A stretch of DNA of 64,000 bases from Cavia porcellus (taxonomy: Eukaryota > Chordata > Mammalia > Rodentia > Caviidae), in contig NW_026947491.1 of NCBI RefSeq assembly GCF_034190915.1, positions 25,236,101 through 25,300,100 on the forward strand. The letters are read 5' to 3'. Under the pieces are notes generated by a model that was not told the origin of the DNA, did not search any database, and saw nothing but the letters and a program-made list of their open reading frames with translations. This document shows, in pieces, positions 47,310-58,677 of the stretch (position 1 is the stretch's first letter; each line of letters opens with the position of its first letter). Made by a program: the position numbers and the translations under genes.

Positions 47310-48470
47310 AGAATAAAAGGGTTCAAAATAGCTCTACCTACCATAACTTCTTGATGAGCACACAATATAAAAGATGCAAACATGGATATTATGAAATGTA
47401 GCGTAAGGCACTAAAAGCACAAATATTTTCTATGTTAACAAAGTGGTTATTGACAGCTTAAAATAGACTGACCACAAATGACCACAAATATCTACAATAG
47501 ATATACAAAATAAAAGGATTTCAAATGAGACTCAGTTATATACTGCCAATAAGAGCCTTGATTCATTTTTCAGGATATGTGTACATTAAAAACAAAGTCA
47601 TCAAAAAAGGTATCCCATGCAAACCATCACCAACAAACTTCTGTCAGGTGAGATAAAATTTAATTCAGAAACTAAGAAGAGTCAAAGTTTATCATATAAT
47701 GACCAAAACTCATTATAAAGAGCATAAAACAATTGTAAATACACACACACACATACACAAAGCTGGGGCTCCAAGTGTATAAAGCCATGTTAAAAAATTT
47801 AAAATAAAAACAGAAACACAGCAATGGTTCACTTTCACCAATGGCCAACATCATCCAGATAGAAAAGATCAAATTTTAACAGCACTCTAGGCCAAATGGA
47901 CCTAACAAACATACATAGAACATTCTGCCCAATGGCAACAGAATATACATTCTTGTCGAAAGCACATAGAAGTTCTCCAGGATAGATAATATTTAAGCCA
48001 CATGACAATATTCAAAGATCATTAAAAATATGAGTAGGTGCTCATATTAAATTTAAGATTATAATCAGATCATGCATTTTTGTCATAGTGAAATGAAACT
48101 TGAAATTAATAAAAGGAAGAATGATGCAAGATTTGCAAATGTGTAGAAATTAAACAAGATATTCTGGACCAGCCAATGAATTAAAGATGAAATTAAAATA
48201 AATCATAAAGTACCTTAAGATGGACAAAAATTGATACATAACTTAACAAAACTTATGGGATACAGGAAAAATGTTATGAAGTAAATTTATAGCAATAAAT
48301 GCCTATATTAAGAAAAAGGGTTCCCAGTAACTAAACCCTAATTTTATATTCAATGAACTAGAACAACTAAGCTCAAATGTAATAGAAGGAAATAACAAAA
48401 ATCAGAGAAGGAATTAGTAAAGTAGATATTAGAAAACAATAGAATCAATCAGCAAAATTAAGAATCATTT
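47310..48470 (+). pseudogene. LINE-1 ORF2 remnant, endonuclease region
   Basis: Decayed ORF2 N-terminal half: 'aaaaaaggtatcccatgcaa', then 'gggctccaagtgtataaagc' (an endonuclease position where L1s encode a PxxxGAP-like stretch) and 'gacctaacaaacatacatag', with 'taaattatagcaataaatgcc'-like sequence at 48280. It continues at 49823 after inserted LTR and LINE-1 3' material. Confidence 0.7.
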
Positions 48471-48479
48471 TTATCTTAG

Positions 48480-49015
48480 TTTATTATACATGTGTGTAAT
48501 TGTTGACATATTGTGTCAATTTGAGTAGTTTAGAAGCTTAACTAAGTAATTCAGTAAGTAGCTCTAACTACTGCTGAGGTGTAGAGGACATGACCTAGGT
48601 TTACCGTGTATGCTCTAGGATGTTGCAATGGTTAATTCATTGCATCAATTTGAGAAGTTTATGTTTAACTAAGTGACTCAGCAGGGGGCCAGGGTCCTCC
48701 CTTTGTAAACATCCTCAGCCTGTGCAAAGAGGAGGGCATGGTGTGAGTGCCACAATCACCTTAGGGAGGTAGCCTGCATACAATATAAGGGAGAAAAATA
48801 AACTCACTCTTCCACCTTTTTCAAAGCTTTTGTTGCTTTTGCTGTCTTCTGCCAGCTTTAACTGTTGTCTCTCACTAAGCCACCCTGACTTGGAGCCAGC
48901 TGGTTAGCCTGAAACCTCCACAAACTGTGAGCAAAATAAACCTTTCCTTCTTTAACTTTGAATGTTGGTTATTTTGTCTCAGCAAGAGGGAACAGTAACA
49001 AACACAATGTGTGTA
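48480..49015 (+). repeat. LTR-like or old transposon block with internal duplication
   Basis: 'caatttgag(t/a)agttta...gtttaactaagt(a/g)a' occurs twice, near 48513-48560 and 48643-48690. The right half has two polyadenylation-like 'aataaa' sites (about 48797 and 48937) and ends 'gtctcagcaagagggaacag', similar to 3' ends of MaLR/ERVL LTRs. Family not certain. Confidence 0.35.
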
Positions 49016-49077
49016 GTACATAATGTTTACATTGATTGTGGGAAGTTGGTACACATGCTTAACACATCTTAATTCTT

Positions 49078-49092
49078 TTTTTTTTTTTTTTT
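49078..49092. repeat. Poly(T) run
   Basis: About 15 T residues at the start of the antisense LINE-1 3' piece; plausibly its poly(A) tail. Confidence 0.7.
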
Positions 49093-49733
49093 GTCTCTTT
49101 TCCTTCCCTGCTTTCTCTTCCATCCATCTCTTGATTCTCTTTCTTCTTTTGTAGGTGTTTGAAGTAGATAATGTTTACATTCCCTGTTGGCACATGTACA
49201 TAATACAATCCAAATTCCTTATTTTACATCCTTTATCCCTTCCTCCCTCCATCTCTTGATCCACTTTCTATTTGAGAAAAATCTAGTTCCCTATTTTCTA
49301 TTATTTATCTTTTATATTGTTCTTTATTTTTAAGAGGATAAAACCAAGGAGAACAAAACAAATCAAAAATAAATCAGTATAAGAGACATAAGACTTCAAA
49401 TCCTTATGAAACCAACAATAGTTATCACAATGCATTTTGTTGCAGATACTTTCAGACATAGTAAAAATCATTGTTCTTTATTTTTACTATAGGTTTTTCA
49501 TATGAAAGAAACCATGTGATATTTAAGGTTGTGTGTCTTGATTTATTTCACTAAATATTATGTATTTAGTGTCCATTTTCTTACAAATAATTCAATCTTA
49601 TCTTTCTTTATAGCACAGGTATAGCACAGGCAGTACTCCATTGTGTGTAAATACTATGTTTTCTTTGTCTGTTCTTCTGCTGATAGACATGTACACTGCC
49701 TCCAAGATTTTACTATTATGAATTGTGCTGCTA
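49093..49733 (-). mobile_element. LINE-1 3'UTR fragment, antisense
   Basis: The plus strand reads 'cagtactccattgtgtgtaa', 'tgttctgctgatagac'-like sequence and 'tactattatgaattgtgctg', the reverse complement of common LINE-1 3' sequence. A short half-L1 piece splits it at 49333-49469. It lies within the plus-strand ORF2 as a later insertion. Confidence 0.65.
49333..49469 (-). mobile_element. Half-L1 3'UTR fragment with 17-bp TSD
   Basis: Flanked by 17 bases repeated exactly: 'attgttctttattttta' at 49316-49332 and 49470-49486. The insert resembles E3's 3'UTR starting at the second internal A-rich point (about 57697; 'gtaaaaccaaatg' in E3, 'ataaaaccaagga' here) and carries one ~150-bp unit core (atagttatcacaatgc). 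Only about 137 bp long. Confidence 0.6.
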
Positions 49734-49822
49734 GGGGCCAAGGATATAGCTCAGTAGCACAACACCTGTTTGGCAATACAAGGTCATGAGTTTGATCCCT
49801 GGTACCCAAAAAAAGAAAAAAT
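49734..49822 (+). mobile_element. ID-type SINE
   Basis: 'ggggccaaggatatagctca' to 'gtttgatccctggtaccc', then an A-rich tail. Moderately diverged. Confidence 0.85.
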
Positions 49823-52110
49823 TATTTTTAAAGAAAATAAAATTTACAAACCTCTCAACTCTGAGAAGACTCAGAATCATAAATGAAAGAAGAGAAATAA
49901 CAACTGATACCACAGAAATACAAAGAATCATAAAAACTATTTTGGATAATTGAATACTATCACATTGGATAACTTAGTAAAAAGGGATAAATTCTGTGAC
50001 ACACACAACTTACCAAGAATGAATCGTGCCTAAGTGGAATATTACAACACACTCATGAGCTAAGGAGACTAAAGTAGTAATAAAGAGTCTTCCTCAATAA
50101 CAGAGTCCAGAACCAATAGCCTCATCAGTGAATTCTGCCACGCATTTACAGGAGAATTAATATCTACTATTTTCAAATTTTTCCCAAAAAAATTAAATAG
50201 AAGAAAAGACACACAAACTTATTTTACATGATTAGCATTTCCCTAATATTAAAGTTGAAAACAACTTTGTAAGAAAAGAGAACTATAGGTCAATGTCCCT
50301 GCTGAGCACACAGAGAAAACAATCCTCAACAAAATACTAGTAATGCAAATTCAATAGCACATTAAGAGGATCATTGACCATAATCAAGCAGGACTTACTC
50401 TTGGAATGCAAGAATGTTTCAACTTATGCAAATCAATAAATGTGAAAAATGTTAATGAAACAAAAGGAAAAATCATAAATAAATAAATCAATAAATGAAG
50501 AAAAAGTATTCATCATCCTTTTATGATAAAACTCAATAAATTAGGTATTAATATACCTTGATATTTAAAAGAAACTACATATGACAAAATCCATAGGTAA
50601 TATAATATCAATGGTGAAAAGCTGAAGAATTGTCCATGAAGATTAGGAACAAGACAAGATTGTTACCACTTTATTCAACATAGTTATGGAATTTGTAGAT
50701 GGAGCAATTAAATAAGATGATGAAATTAAAAGCATTATAGTTGGAAATAAATCAAATTACCTCTGTTTCCATAATACATAATCTAATACACATAAAACCT
50801 AATGGTTCTCTCAGAAAATTATTAGAATAAAAAATTCAGTAAAGTTGCAATATGCAAAAAGCAACATAAATCAATTACATTTTTGTATACTAACAACCAG
50901 TTATCTGAAGAGGAAATTAAATTCCATTGTAATAGCATCAAAAAAGAATAAAATGTGTAAGAGTAAATTTAATCAAGGATATGAAAGATCTGCACACTAA
51001 AAATTATAAAACACTGTTAAAAGAAACTGAAGAAGATTTGACTAAGTGGGAAAATATTCTATTTTCATAGATTTGAAGAATTAATGTTTGTAAATGCCCA
51101 TACTAATCACAATGATTGAATGAAATGCCTATAAAAATTTCTGATATTTTTCATAAAAAGTGAAACAATTAAATATCCTAAAGTCTGCATGAAACCACAC
51201 AACACCCAAAATAGTAAAGAGAATTTTGAGCCAAAGTTATAAAATGTAAGCACCACATTTATTTCACATTGTATTACAAAACTATACCAATCAGAACAGT
51301 GGAGTGATGGCCTAAGAAACAGACATGGAGATGAAAGGGATTAATAGGAAACCCTAAAATAAACTCATGCATACATGATTAACACATTTTTGACAAAGAC
51401 AACAGGATTACATCATGGGTAAAGGACATTCACTTTAATAAATGATGTTGAGAAGACTGGATAGTCACAAAAGGAAAGAGTGAAGATTGAAAGAGAAGGG
51501 AGGGACATAGGGAGTGTCCCTTCTATTGTACTACATACAAGAAAACTTTCAAAAATGGTTAGCAACTTACTTGTAAAACTCTCAACCATAAAGTTCCTTA
51601 AAGAAACATAAGGTTGTGGGGGGGAGCTGGGGATTTAGCTCAGCGGCATAAGCGCCTGCCTTGCAAGCAGGCAGTCCTGAGTTCAATCCCCGGTACTGGA
51701 AAAAAAATAAAAATAAAAAGAGAAACATAAGGGAAACAGTTTAGTCTTACCAATGTTTTGGATTTGACACCAAAACCACAGTAAACAAAATAAAAAATAA
51801 ACAATGGGCTTCATCAAACTAAAAAGCTTCCATGCACCAAAGGAAAAGGCAATCTACTGAATGGAAGAAAAAAATGTGTAAATCATATATCTAATAAGGG
51901 GGTAGTGACCAAAGTATATGGAACTCACAAAACTCAGTTGCAAAAAACATATGACCAGATTGGAAAATGGGCCAAAACCTAAATACTCATTTTTCCAAAG
52001 AAGGCATTCAAGTGACCAACAAATATATGAAAAAGTATTAACCATCACTAATTGCAGAAAAATGAATGCAAAACCACAATGGGTTATCACCTCCCTCTTT
52101 TAGGTGCTCA
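49823..52110 (+). pseudogene. LINE-1 ORF2 remnant, reverse transcriptase to C-terminus
   Basis: Begins with the linker ('acaactgataccacagaaat'), then the RT: 'ggtcaatgtccctgctgagc', 'atcctcaacaaaatactagt', 'aatcaagcaggacttactct', and 'caatggtgaaaagctgaaga' before the catalytic region. The C-terminal part has 'acactaaaaattataaaaca', 'accagattggaaaatgggcc' and 'ttttccaaagaaggcattca'. Stops and frameshifts throughout. An ID element sits at 51614-51720. Confidence 0.8.
51614..51720 (+). mobile_element. ID-type SINE, young, with 12-bp TSD
   Basis: Best-preserved ID in the window: 'gagctggggatttagctcag', 'cataagcgcctgccttgcaa', 'gttcaatccccggtactgg', then (A)n with 'taaaaa' steps. Exact 12-bp duplication 'agaaacataagg' at 51602-51613 and 51721-51732. 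The acceptor-stem-like 5' end, A box and B box are clear. It has a SINE tail and no intact tRNA fold, so it is not a tRNA gene. Confidence 0.96.
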
Positions 52111-52117
52111 CACCAGA

Positions 52118-52209
52118 AAGTCACGGGTAGGGAGTGTGACTCAGTGTGCTTCCCTTGCTTGCACAAGGTCCTGGGTCCAACCAGCATTCAAAAAAAAAAA
52201 AAAAAAAAG
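52118..52209 (+). mobile_element. ID-type SINE, diverged
   Basis: 'agggagtgtgactcagtgtg' to 'caaggtcctgggtccaacca', then an A-tail of about 20. Confidence 0.75.
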
Positions 52210-52229
52210 GATGAACAAAAAGGATGTAA

Positions 52230-52300
52230 TCAAATATACTTGAGAGGCTAAGGCAGGACAATTATGAATTTGAGGCCCACTAGGGCAACATAGCAAGAAC
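52230..52300 (+). mobile_element. B1-like fragment
   Basis: 'acttgagaggctaaggcagg', then 'aatttgaggcccactagggc' and 'aacatagcaagaac'. Only the middle of a 7SL-derived SINE; it continues into GA-rich sequence. Confidence 0.6.
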
Positions 52301-52467
52301 AAAGAAAGGAGGGAAAGAAGAAAGGATGGAAAGGTAGAAGTCAGAAAAGCATGGTCAAACATAACAAATGATGTTAAGAATTGGGAAAAACAGAACCCTT
52401 AAAAAGTATGGTAAGCATGGAAATTGTTACCGCCATAATAGAAAGAAATACAGAAATCCCTTAAAAA

Positions 52468-52562
52468 ATTCAAAATAGTTGGAACTGTAGCTCAATGATA
52501 GAGTACATGTCTAGCATATATGAAGCCCTGGGTTATCACTCCAGTACTGCAATATTTTTCTA
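52468..52562 (+). mobile_element. ID-type SINE, old
   Basis: 'ttggaactgtagctcaatga', 'tagagtacatgtctagcata', 'gccctgggttatcactccag'. Recognisable but diverged. Confidence 0.7.
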
Positions 52563-52580
52563 AAAGACAACTATTTCATG

Positions 52581-52606
52581 AATATATATATATATATATA
52601 TATATT
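52581..52606 (+). repeat. (AT)n microsatellite
   Basis: About 12 AT repeats. Confidence 0.95.
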
Positions 52607-52860
52607 CACTTACAAGATAAGAACTCGACACCTAATGTACAGCATAGTGACTACAATTAATAACAATACATCAGATATTGAATACTGAAATTTTCTAAGA
52701 AACTCCATCCTAGTTGTTCTACACATATACACAAAGACAGTAAACATGTGCAGTAATAGATATGTTCGTTAGCTTAATTGTAGTAATCATTTCACAATGT
52801 ATGGATATATCGAGACATCATTTATTTCTGAAATGGATGATGGAACGTTATGGAGTTTTT
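52607..52860 (+). mobile_element. LINE-1 3'UTR, end of the 46.5-52.9 kb copy
   Basis: 'aatgtacagcatagtgacta' with 'attaataacaatacatcaga' and 'tagtaatcatttcacaatgt' is typical L1M 3'UTR in sense orientation. The minus-strand half-L1 E1 begins immediately after. Confidence 0.7.
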
Positions 52861-52861
52861 T

Positions 52862-53640
52862 TGTTTTTTAATTTTATTTAAAGAAAAACTAAACATAACA
52901 GAAAATGGGTAGAAATAATACATATATTCAGAGAAAAAATAAGCAGTAAGAAATCACTAGTTAATGTTTACATACTGTCCTTCTACAAATAGTTGTTCAA
53001 GATACAAAAGTGGAACATATAAAGTGGGAATTCAAACAGCGAGACTGCACCCAGTTCTGTTCAACTATCCAACAAAAACTTAGTAATATAGTTTTTAAAC
53101 CTATATGCTTAAACATACATGTAGTTATTCATATCTTCATTTATTTTGAGATTAACAAACTAAAGCAGGCTAAAATAATTCTGAACAAAGAATAATAGTA
53201 TTGCTGGATTTCACATCATGACATTGTGGGATCAGCTGGGTACTGTAGTGTCTTTTTAAATTTTATTTAAAGAAAGACTAAACAAAACATAAAATGGGTA
53301 GAAATAATACCTTCAAAGAAAAAAATAAACAGTAAGAAATTACTAGTTGATGATTACAGATTGTCCTATTACTAAGATACTAAAATGGAGCATATAAAGT
53401 GGGGATTCAAATAGTGAGACTGCAATCAATTCTGTTCAACTATCCAACAAAAAAGTTAGAAATATGGTTATCAATCCTATACACTTAAACATACATGCAT
53501 TTATCCATATCTTCAACTAAGATGAGATTGAACAAACCCAAGCATGCTAATATCACTTTGAACACAGAATAATACTCTTCCTGGGGTCACATTATGATAC
53601 TCCAGGATCAGCACTGGGTAATTTAGTGTCTCTTTTTCTT
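52862..53640 (-). repeat. Tandem pair of ~390-bp 3'-terminal blocks of E1
   Basis: Block 1 (52862-53253) and block 2 (53254-about 53640) share the order 'attttatttaaagaaa', 'aaaatgggtagaaataatac', 'agtaagaaat(c/t)actagtt', 'gttctgttcaactatccaac', 'tcagc..tgggta' and 'agtgtct'. Each begins with an A-rich terminus on the minus strand, so E1 carries two 3' ends in a row. Confidence 0.8.
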
Positions 53641-54829
53641 CAAAGTATCTGTTCATTTCATCATGTGTCATAAGATCGGTTCTCATAAACTATGGTTTAT
53701 GAGAACTGATTCTACACATGCATGAGTCTTAACATGTATTTTTATCCTTTCTATATTAGAGGGAGACACAAAACAAAGGAAGACAAAAGAAAACATATTC
53801 CTATAAACACATGAAACAAAAAAGACATATAAGACCATTGTACAAGCAGTTCTACCATAGTTCCTGTGTTGTCTCTTGTTATCTTCAATAGAAGTGGCTA
53901 TATCATTAGATATAGTATAATTGAATATATCAGTACATAACAGTATTAATAAAAACACAACTTTGTATATAGTATAAAACTTCAAAAACCAGCAGTTATC
54001 AAACCAGAATGTGTACCGTAGAGTCTTGTTATCTTCAGTGTAGTTGCCTATACTCTCAGACAGGGTACTATCAATCATATCAGTTTTGAATAAAATCTGC
54101 CTATACCAAACAGCCTTCAAAAAACCAGATTTAACTAAGATCAGTCATGATAAAACATTATAAGTCAAACAGGGTTCCAGATTAAGATAATAGGAAATTA
54201 AAGATGATTACTGTGCTATATATCCGGATGTTTTTGGGATAGCTGTCTGTGCCCTCAAATCTAACGCAAGTAGACAAACTGGGACAGAATAAAATCTATC
54301 TAAGCAAAGTGGTACGCGTAATGTGGGTTTTAAATCCTGATACACTATTAACAATATCTTCTGCCATCTTTTTTTAAGACTCTCCCTTCCCTTTCACTTC
54401 CCCAGGGTACACTGTGCATTTTTGGGTCTCATCAAGACCCTTGGTTTTAAATTGGGAAGGGGGACACACTTGCTATTTACCTAAGTGGTTCCGAAAATTC
54501 TCTCTCCTGGACTTGATCTCTAATTGTATTCCTTTACCTATTAAAGCCTGTAATTCCAATCTATCCACAAATACTGGTCTAGTTGCCTCTATTACTCTCG
54601 AATTCTCTGTCACATAGAGCATTGTTTTCTCATATTTGATTTTCAGTCCATGTACTCTTTTTCATATTAATTACATTTTCTATAAATAGCATCTCAGTGG
54701 ACCCTGCCTCCTGATCTACTCCACGTGTGGTTCTTTTTTTTAATTTAGTGTATCAAGGCCATCTATATTAGAGATTATAACCAACCTTCTCTGCCTCACT
54801 TCTGTTATGCTCTTTTTTTCCATCAGTTG

Positions 54830-55686
54830 TCTGTTTATCTTCTTCATTCTGTTTTCTGCTCCATTCATTGAGGCTTCTCTGCCACTTTTCCTGGAATCCT
54901 AGTACTTTTCTCTCTCTCTCTAAAGTGCCCTGAAATATTCTCTGTAGAGTTGGATTGGTGGTTGCAAATTTCCCAAGTTCCTCTTTGTCTTGGAAGGATC
55001 TTGTTTCTCCATTAATTTCTAGAAACAGTTTAGCAGGCTATATCAATCTGGGTTGGAAGTTATTTTCCTTCAGGGCTTGGAATATTTTGCTCCAGGCTCT
55101 TCTTGATTTGGTGGTTTGTGTCAAGAAGTCTGCCATTATTCTTTATAGGTTATCTGTTTCTTGTCTCTAACAGCTTTTAATATTCTGTTCTTATATTGAA
55201 TTTCTGGGATCTTGATTATTATATGCCTGGGTGTAGCTCTGTTTTGGTTGTAGGTGGCTGGAGTTCTGTATGCCTCATATATCAGAATATCATTTCCTTT
55301 TCCTATGTTTGGGAAGTTTTCCTTAATTATTTCTGTGAATAGCTTTTGTAGTTCCTTTGTTTGTACCCCTGAATCTTCATTCACATTCTATATTCTTAAG
55401 TTGTAGATCCTCTTGTTGTCTTCTAGCCTTTGTACCGTTACTGCTTATTTCATTGTTATTTTTAAATTTTTTTCCTTTTGATACTCCCACATTGAAAAAT
55501 TGTCTTCCAGTTTGTATAATCTATCCTTAGTTTCTTTCAAGCAGATTTGCCATCTTTCCATAGAGTTTTTAATTTCCTGGTAAGCTCTTTGAATCTGCTT
55601 CATGCACTTTATATTTTGTTTATATTCTTCATCAAATGGTTCTCTCCTTTGTTTGAGGTCATCCCTTCTTCCATCTGTGTCTGCTT
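54830..55686 (-). pseudogene. E1 ORF1, C-terminal part, broken
   Basis: An 82-codon open piece (55136-55384) keeps the core of the RNA-binding region, with ENFPNIGKGNDI and RATPRHIIIKIPEIQ visible. Upstream is coiled-coil-like sequence with stops; downstream the C-terminal domain is frameshifted. The N-terminal part lies at 62022-62253 beyond E2. Confidence 0.75.
55670..55686 (+). repeat. Target-site duplication of E2, 3' side
   Basis: 'tccatctgtgtctgctt', identical to 62005-62021. It is E1 ORF1 sequence duplicated when E2 inserted. Confidence 0.95.
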
Positions 55687-57327
55687 TTTTTTAAAATTTT
55701 ATTTAAGGAAAAAAAAACAGAAAAAGGGTACAAGTTATACAGAATTTCAGAAAAAATAAGCAGTAGGAAATCACTAGTTAATTACATACTGTCATCTTAG
55801 AAATAGTTGTTGAAGTTACAAAATTAAAGCATATAGAGGGGACTTTCAAACAGTGAGACTACAAACAGTTTTGTTCAGTGATCCAACAAAACTCAGTAAT
55901 ATGGTTATCTATCTTATACACTTAAATATATATGCAGTTATATCTTTTAGAGAACTTTCTTTTCCTTTCTTTTGTACAATGACAATTACACATTTTGGGT
56001 TTTATTACTCCCACAGTTCTTATTACTTTTTTTTTTGAAGAAAGTAAAACCAAATGTGACATACCAGGACAGAGTCAGTCAAATCAAAAGGATGGACATA
56101 ATACATAATGTAAAAAAAATACAAGGTGATCAACGATGGTTACCATAATGCCTCTTGTTATCTTAAAAAAATGCCTATATCATCAGTTATAATAAAATTG
56201 AACAAAACGGTAAAGAATAAGACCAATAAAACCAAAACATTGGAGACATTAGAGGACTTCAAAAGAAGATAATAATCAACCAGAATGGGCATCACAATGA
56301 ATCTTATTGTCTTCATAGTTGTTGCCTATACTTTCAAACTTGGTACTATCTAGCATAACAGATTGAGGAAAATCAGTCAGAACAAGATGGTGAGAGCAAT
56401 ACAGAGTTTACTATAATATATCCTGCTATTTTTATTTATTTTTCCCTTAATTAAAAGGATAAAAATGAAAAAGTAGATAATAAAAAGGAGATTGAGATAA
56501 AAAAAAAGAGGGCATAACAACAAAACAGTGCAGGTCAAAACATAGTCATTTAAGCAAAATAGTGTTTCACCACAAGATAATCTCGACATAATAGTAGTTA
56601 CCATAGTGTCTCTTCCCTTAAAATCTTTGGGTATAACTTCATATACTGTAGCATCAAACATATCAAGACAGTGTAAAACCATTTAAGAGAATGACAGTAT
56701 TACAGGGTATTTAGAATCAACTAACAGAAAATGAACAATGGTTTCTGTATAATCTCCTTGTCTATAAAAGTTTTTGTTTATATTATCACATATAATAAAA
56801 TCCAATAAAATACAACATGTTAAAACCGATGGAGACAGAAGAACAAAAGCTTGATGGGACTTCAAAACAAGAGGATATTAAATCAGCACTACCTATTATG
56901 ATGTCTTGTTTTCTCCAAAATGGCTGTTCCTACCATCCAACCTTCTCTGCCTCATTTCTGTTGAGCTCTTTTTCTGTCATTAGTTGTCAGTTTGTCCTCT
57001 TCATTTCGCTTTCTGCTCCATTCTTTGTGGCTGCTCTGCCACTGTTTCTGGACTCTTGGTATTTTTCATTTTTAGAATATGCTGCAGTAATCTCTGTAGA
57101 GTTGAATTGGTGGTTGCAAATTCCCCTAGCTCCTCTTTATCCTGGAAGCACCTTGTTTTTCCATCAATTTTTAGGGATAGTTGTGCAAGATATCTTAATC
57201 TTGTCTGGAGGTTATTATCTTTCAAAGCTTGAATTATTTCCCCCCACGCTCTTCGTGATTTGATGGTTTGTGCCGAGAAGTCTGCTGTAATTCTGATGGG
57301 TGTTCCCTTGTAAGTGATCTGTTTCTT

Positions 57328-57343
57328 GTCTCTGATGGCTTTT
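57328..57343 (+). repeat. Target-site duplication of E3, 3' side
   Basis: 'gtctctgatggctttt', matching 60464-60479. The final Ts merge with the tail and the first five bases match the family 5' end, so the unambiguous core is about 11 bp (tgatggctttt). Confidence 0.9.
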
Positions 57344-58677
57344 TTTTTAAATTTTATTTAAGGAGAAAAGAAAAAAAAAGCAGGGAAAGGGTACAAGTTA
57401 TACAGATTTACAGAAAAAAAATGAACAGTAGGAAATCACTAGTTAATGGATTACATATTGTCATCTTAGAAATAATTGTTCAAGTCACAAAATTAAAGCT
57501 TGTAAAGTGGACATTCCATCAATGATACTGCAAACAGTTCTGTTCATTGATCCAATAAAACTCTGTGATATCATTTTCTATCTTATACACTTAAATACAC
57601 ATGCAGTTATATAGTTTGGAACACTTTCTTTTCCTCTCTTTTGTACCATGACTATTACACATTTTGGGTTTCATTGCTCCCACGGTTCTTATTACTTTTT
57701 TGGAAGAGAGTAAAACCAAATGTGACATAACAGAACAGAATCGGTCAAGTCAAAAGGGTGGACATAATAGATAATGTAAAAACATAATACAAGGTGATCA
57801 ACAATGGTTACCATAATGCCTCCCGCTATCTCTAATAGAATTGCCTATATCGTTAGTTATAATACAATTGAACAAAACAGTAAAGAATAAAACCGACAAA
57901 ACCAAAACATTGGAGACATTGTAGGTCTTCAAAAGTAGATAAAAGTCAACAAGAATGGGCGTCACAATGAATCTCATTATCTTCACAGCTGATGCCTAAA
58001 CTTTCGAACCTGATACTATCCAGCAAAACAGAATAGGGGAACATCAGTTAAAAACCAGATGGTGAGAGTAATACAGGGCTTTAAATCAAGGTAATGAAAA
58101 GTCAAAGTGGGTTACTATAATATATCCTGCTATTTTTTTTCCTTTAATTAAAAGGATAAAGATAAAAAAGTAAATAATGGAGTGGAGATTGAGATAAAAG
58201 AGGGCATAACAACGAAACAGCGCAGATCAAAACATAACCATTTAAGCAGAATAGTGTTTCACCACCAGATAATCCTAACCTAAAAGTAGTTACCATATTG
58301 TCTCTTTCTTTGAAATCCTTGAGTACAACTTCGTATACTGTAGCATTAAGTATATCAAAACAATGTAAAACCATTCAAGAGAATGACAGCATTACAGAGT
58401 ATTTAGAATCAACTAACAGAAAATGAACAATGGTTTCTGTATAATCTCCTTGTCTTTAAAAGGTTTTTGCTTATACTATCGTACATAATAAAATCCAATA
58501 AGATACAGCCTATTTAGACCATTGGAGACAGAAGGACAAAAGCTAGATGAGACTTCAAAACAAGATGATACTAAATCAGTATTACCTATTAAGATGTCAT
58601 TTTCTCCAAAATAGCTGTTCCTATCATCCAATCTTCTCTGCCTCATTTCTGTTGAGCTCTTTTTCTGTCAGTAGCTG
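57344..58677 (-). repeat. E3 3'UTR: six ~150-bp units and three A-rich termini
   Basis: Antisense unit cores (type 'ttaccataatgtctc') lie near 57809, 57962, 58112, 58291, 58437 and 58583, spaced 153, 150, 179, 146 and 146. A-rich points on the minus strand lie near 58136, 57697 and 57344; each looks like a LINE 3' end. E2 shows the same units near 56141, 56291, 56409, 56599, 56748 and 56890. The longest minus frames (76 and 62 codons) show no RT or endonuclease motif. Confidence 0.8.
57353..57358 (-). terminator. Polyadenylation signal of E3 (AATAAA)
   Basis: On the minus strand the element ends CTTAAATAAAATTTAAAAAAAA. The signal lies about 10 bases before the tail, as expected for a LINE-1-type 3' end. 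Confidence 0.8.

Noticed and set aside
51614..51720. tRNA-Ala-like gene
   Set aside because: A and B boxes are present, but the tail is A-rich, the body is an ID SINE repeated many times in the window, and target duplications flank it.
57798..58374. Frames of 62 and 76 codons in the E3 3'UTR as ORF2 remnants
   Set aside because: They are made from the ~150-bp units and lack endonuclease (SDH) or RT (YADD-type) motifs; phase is not kept between copies.
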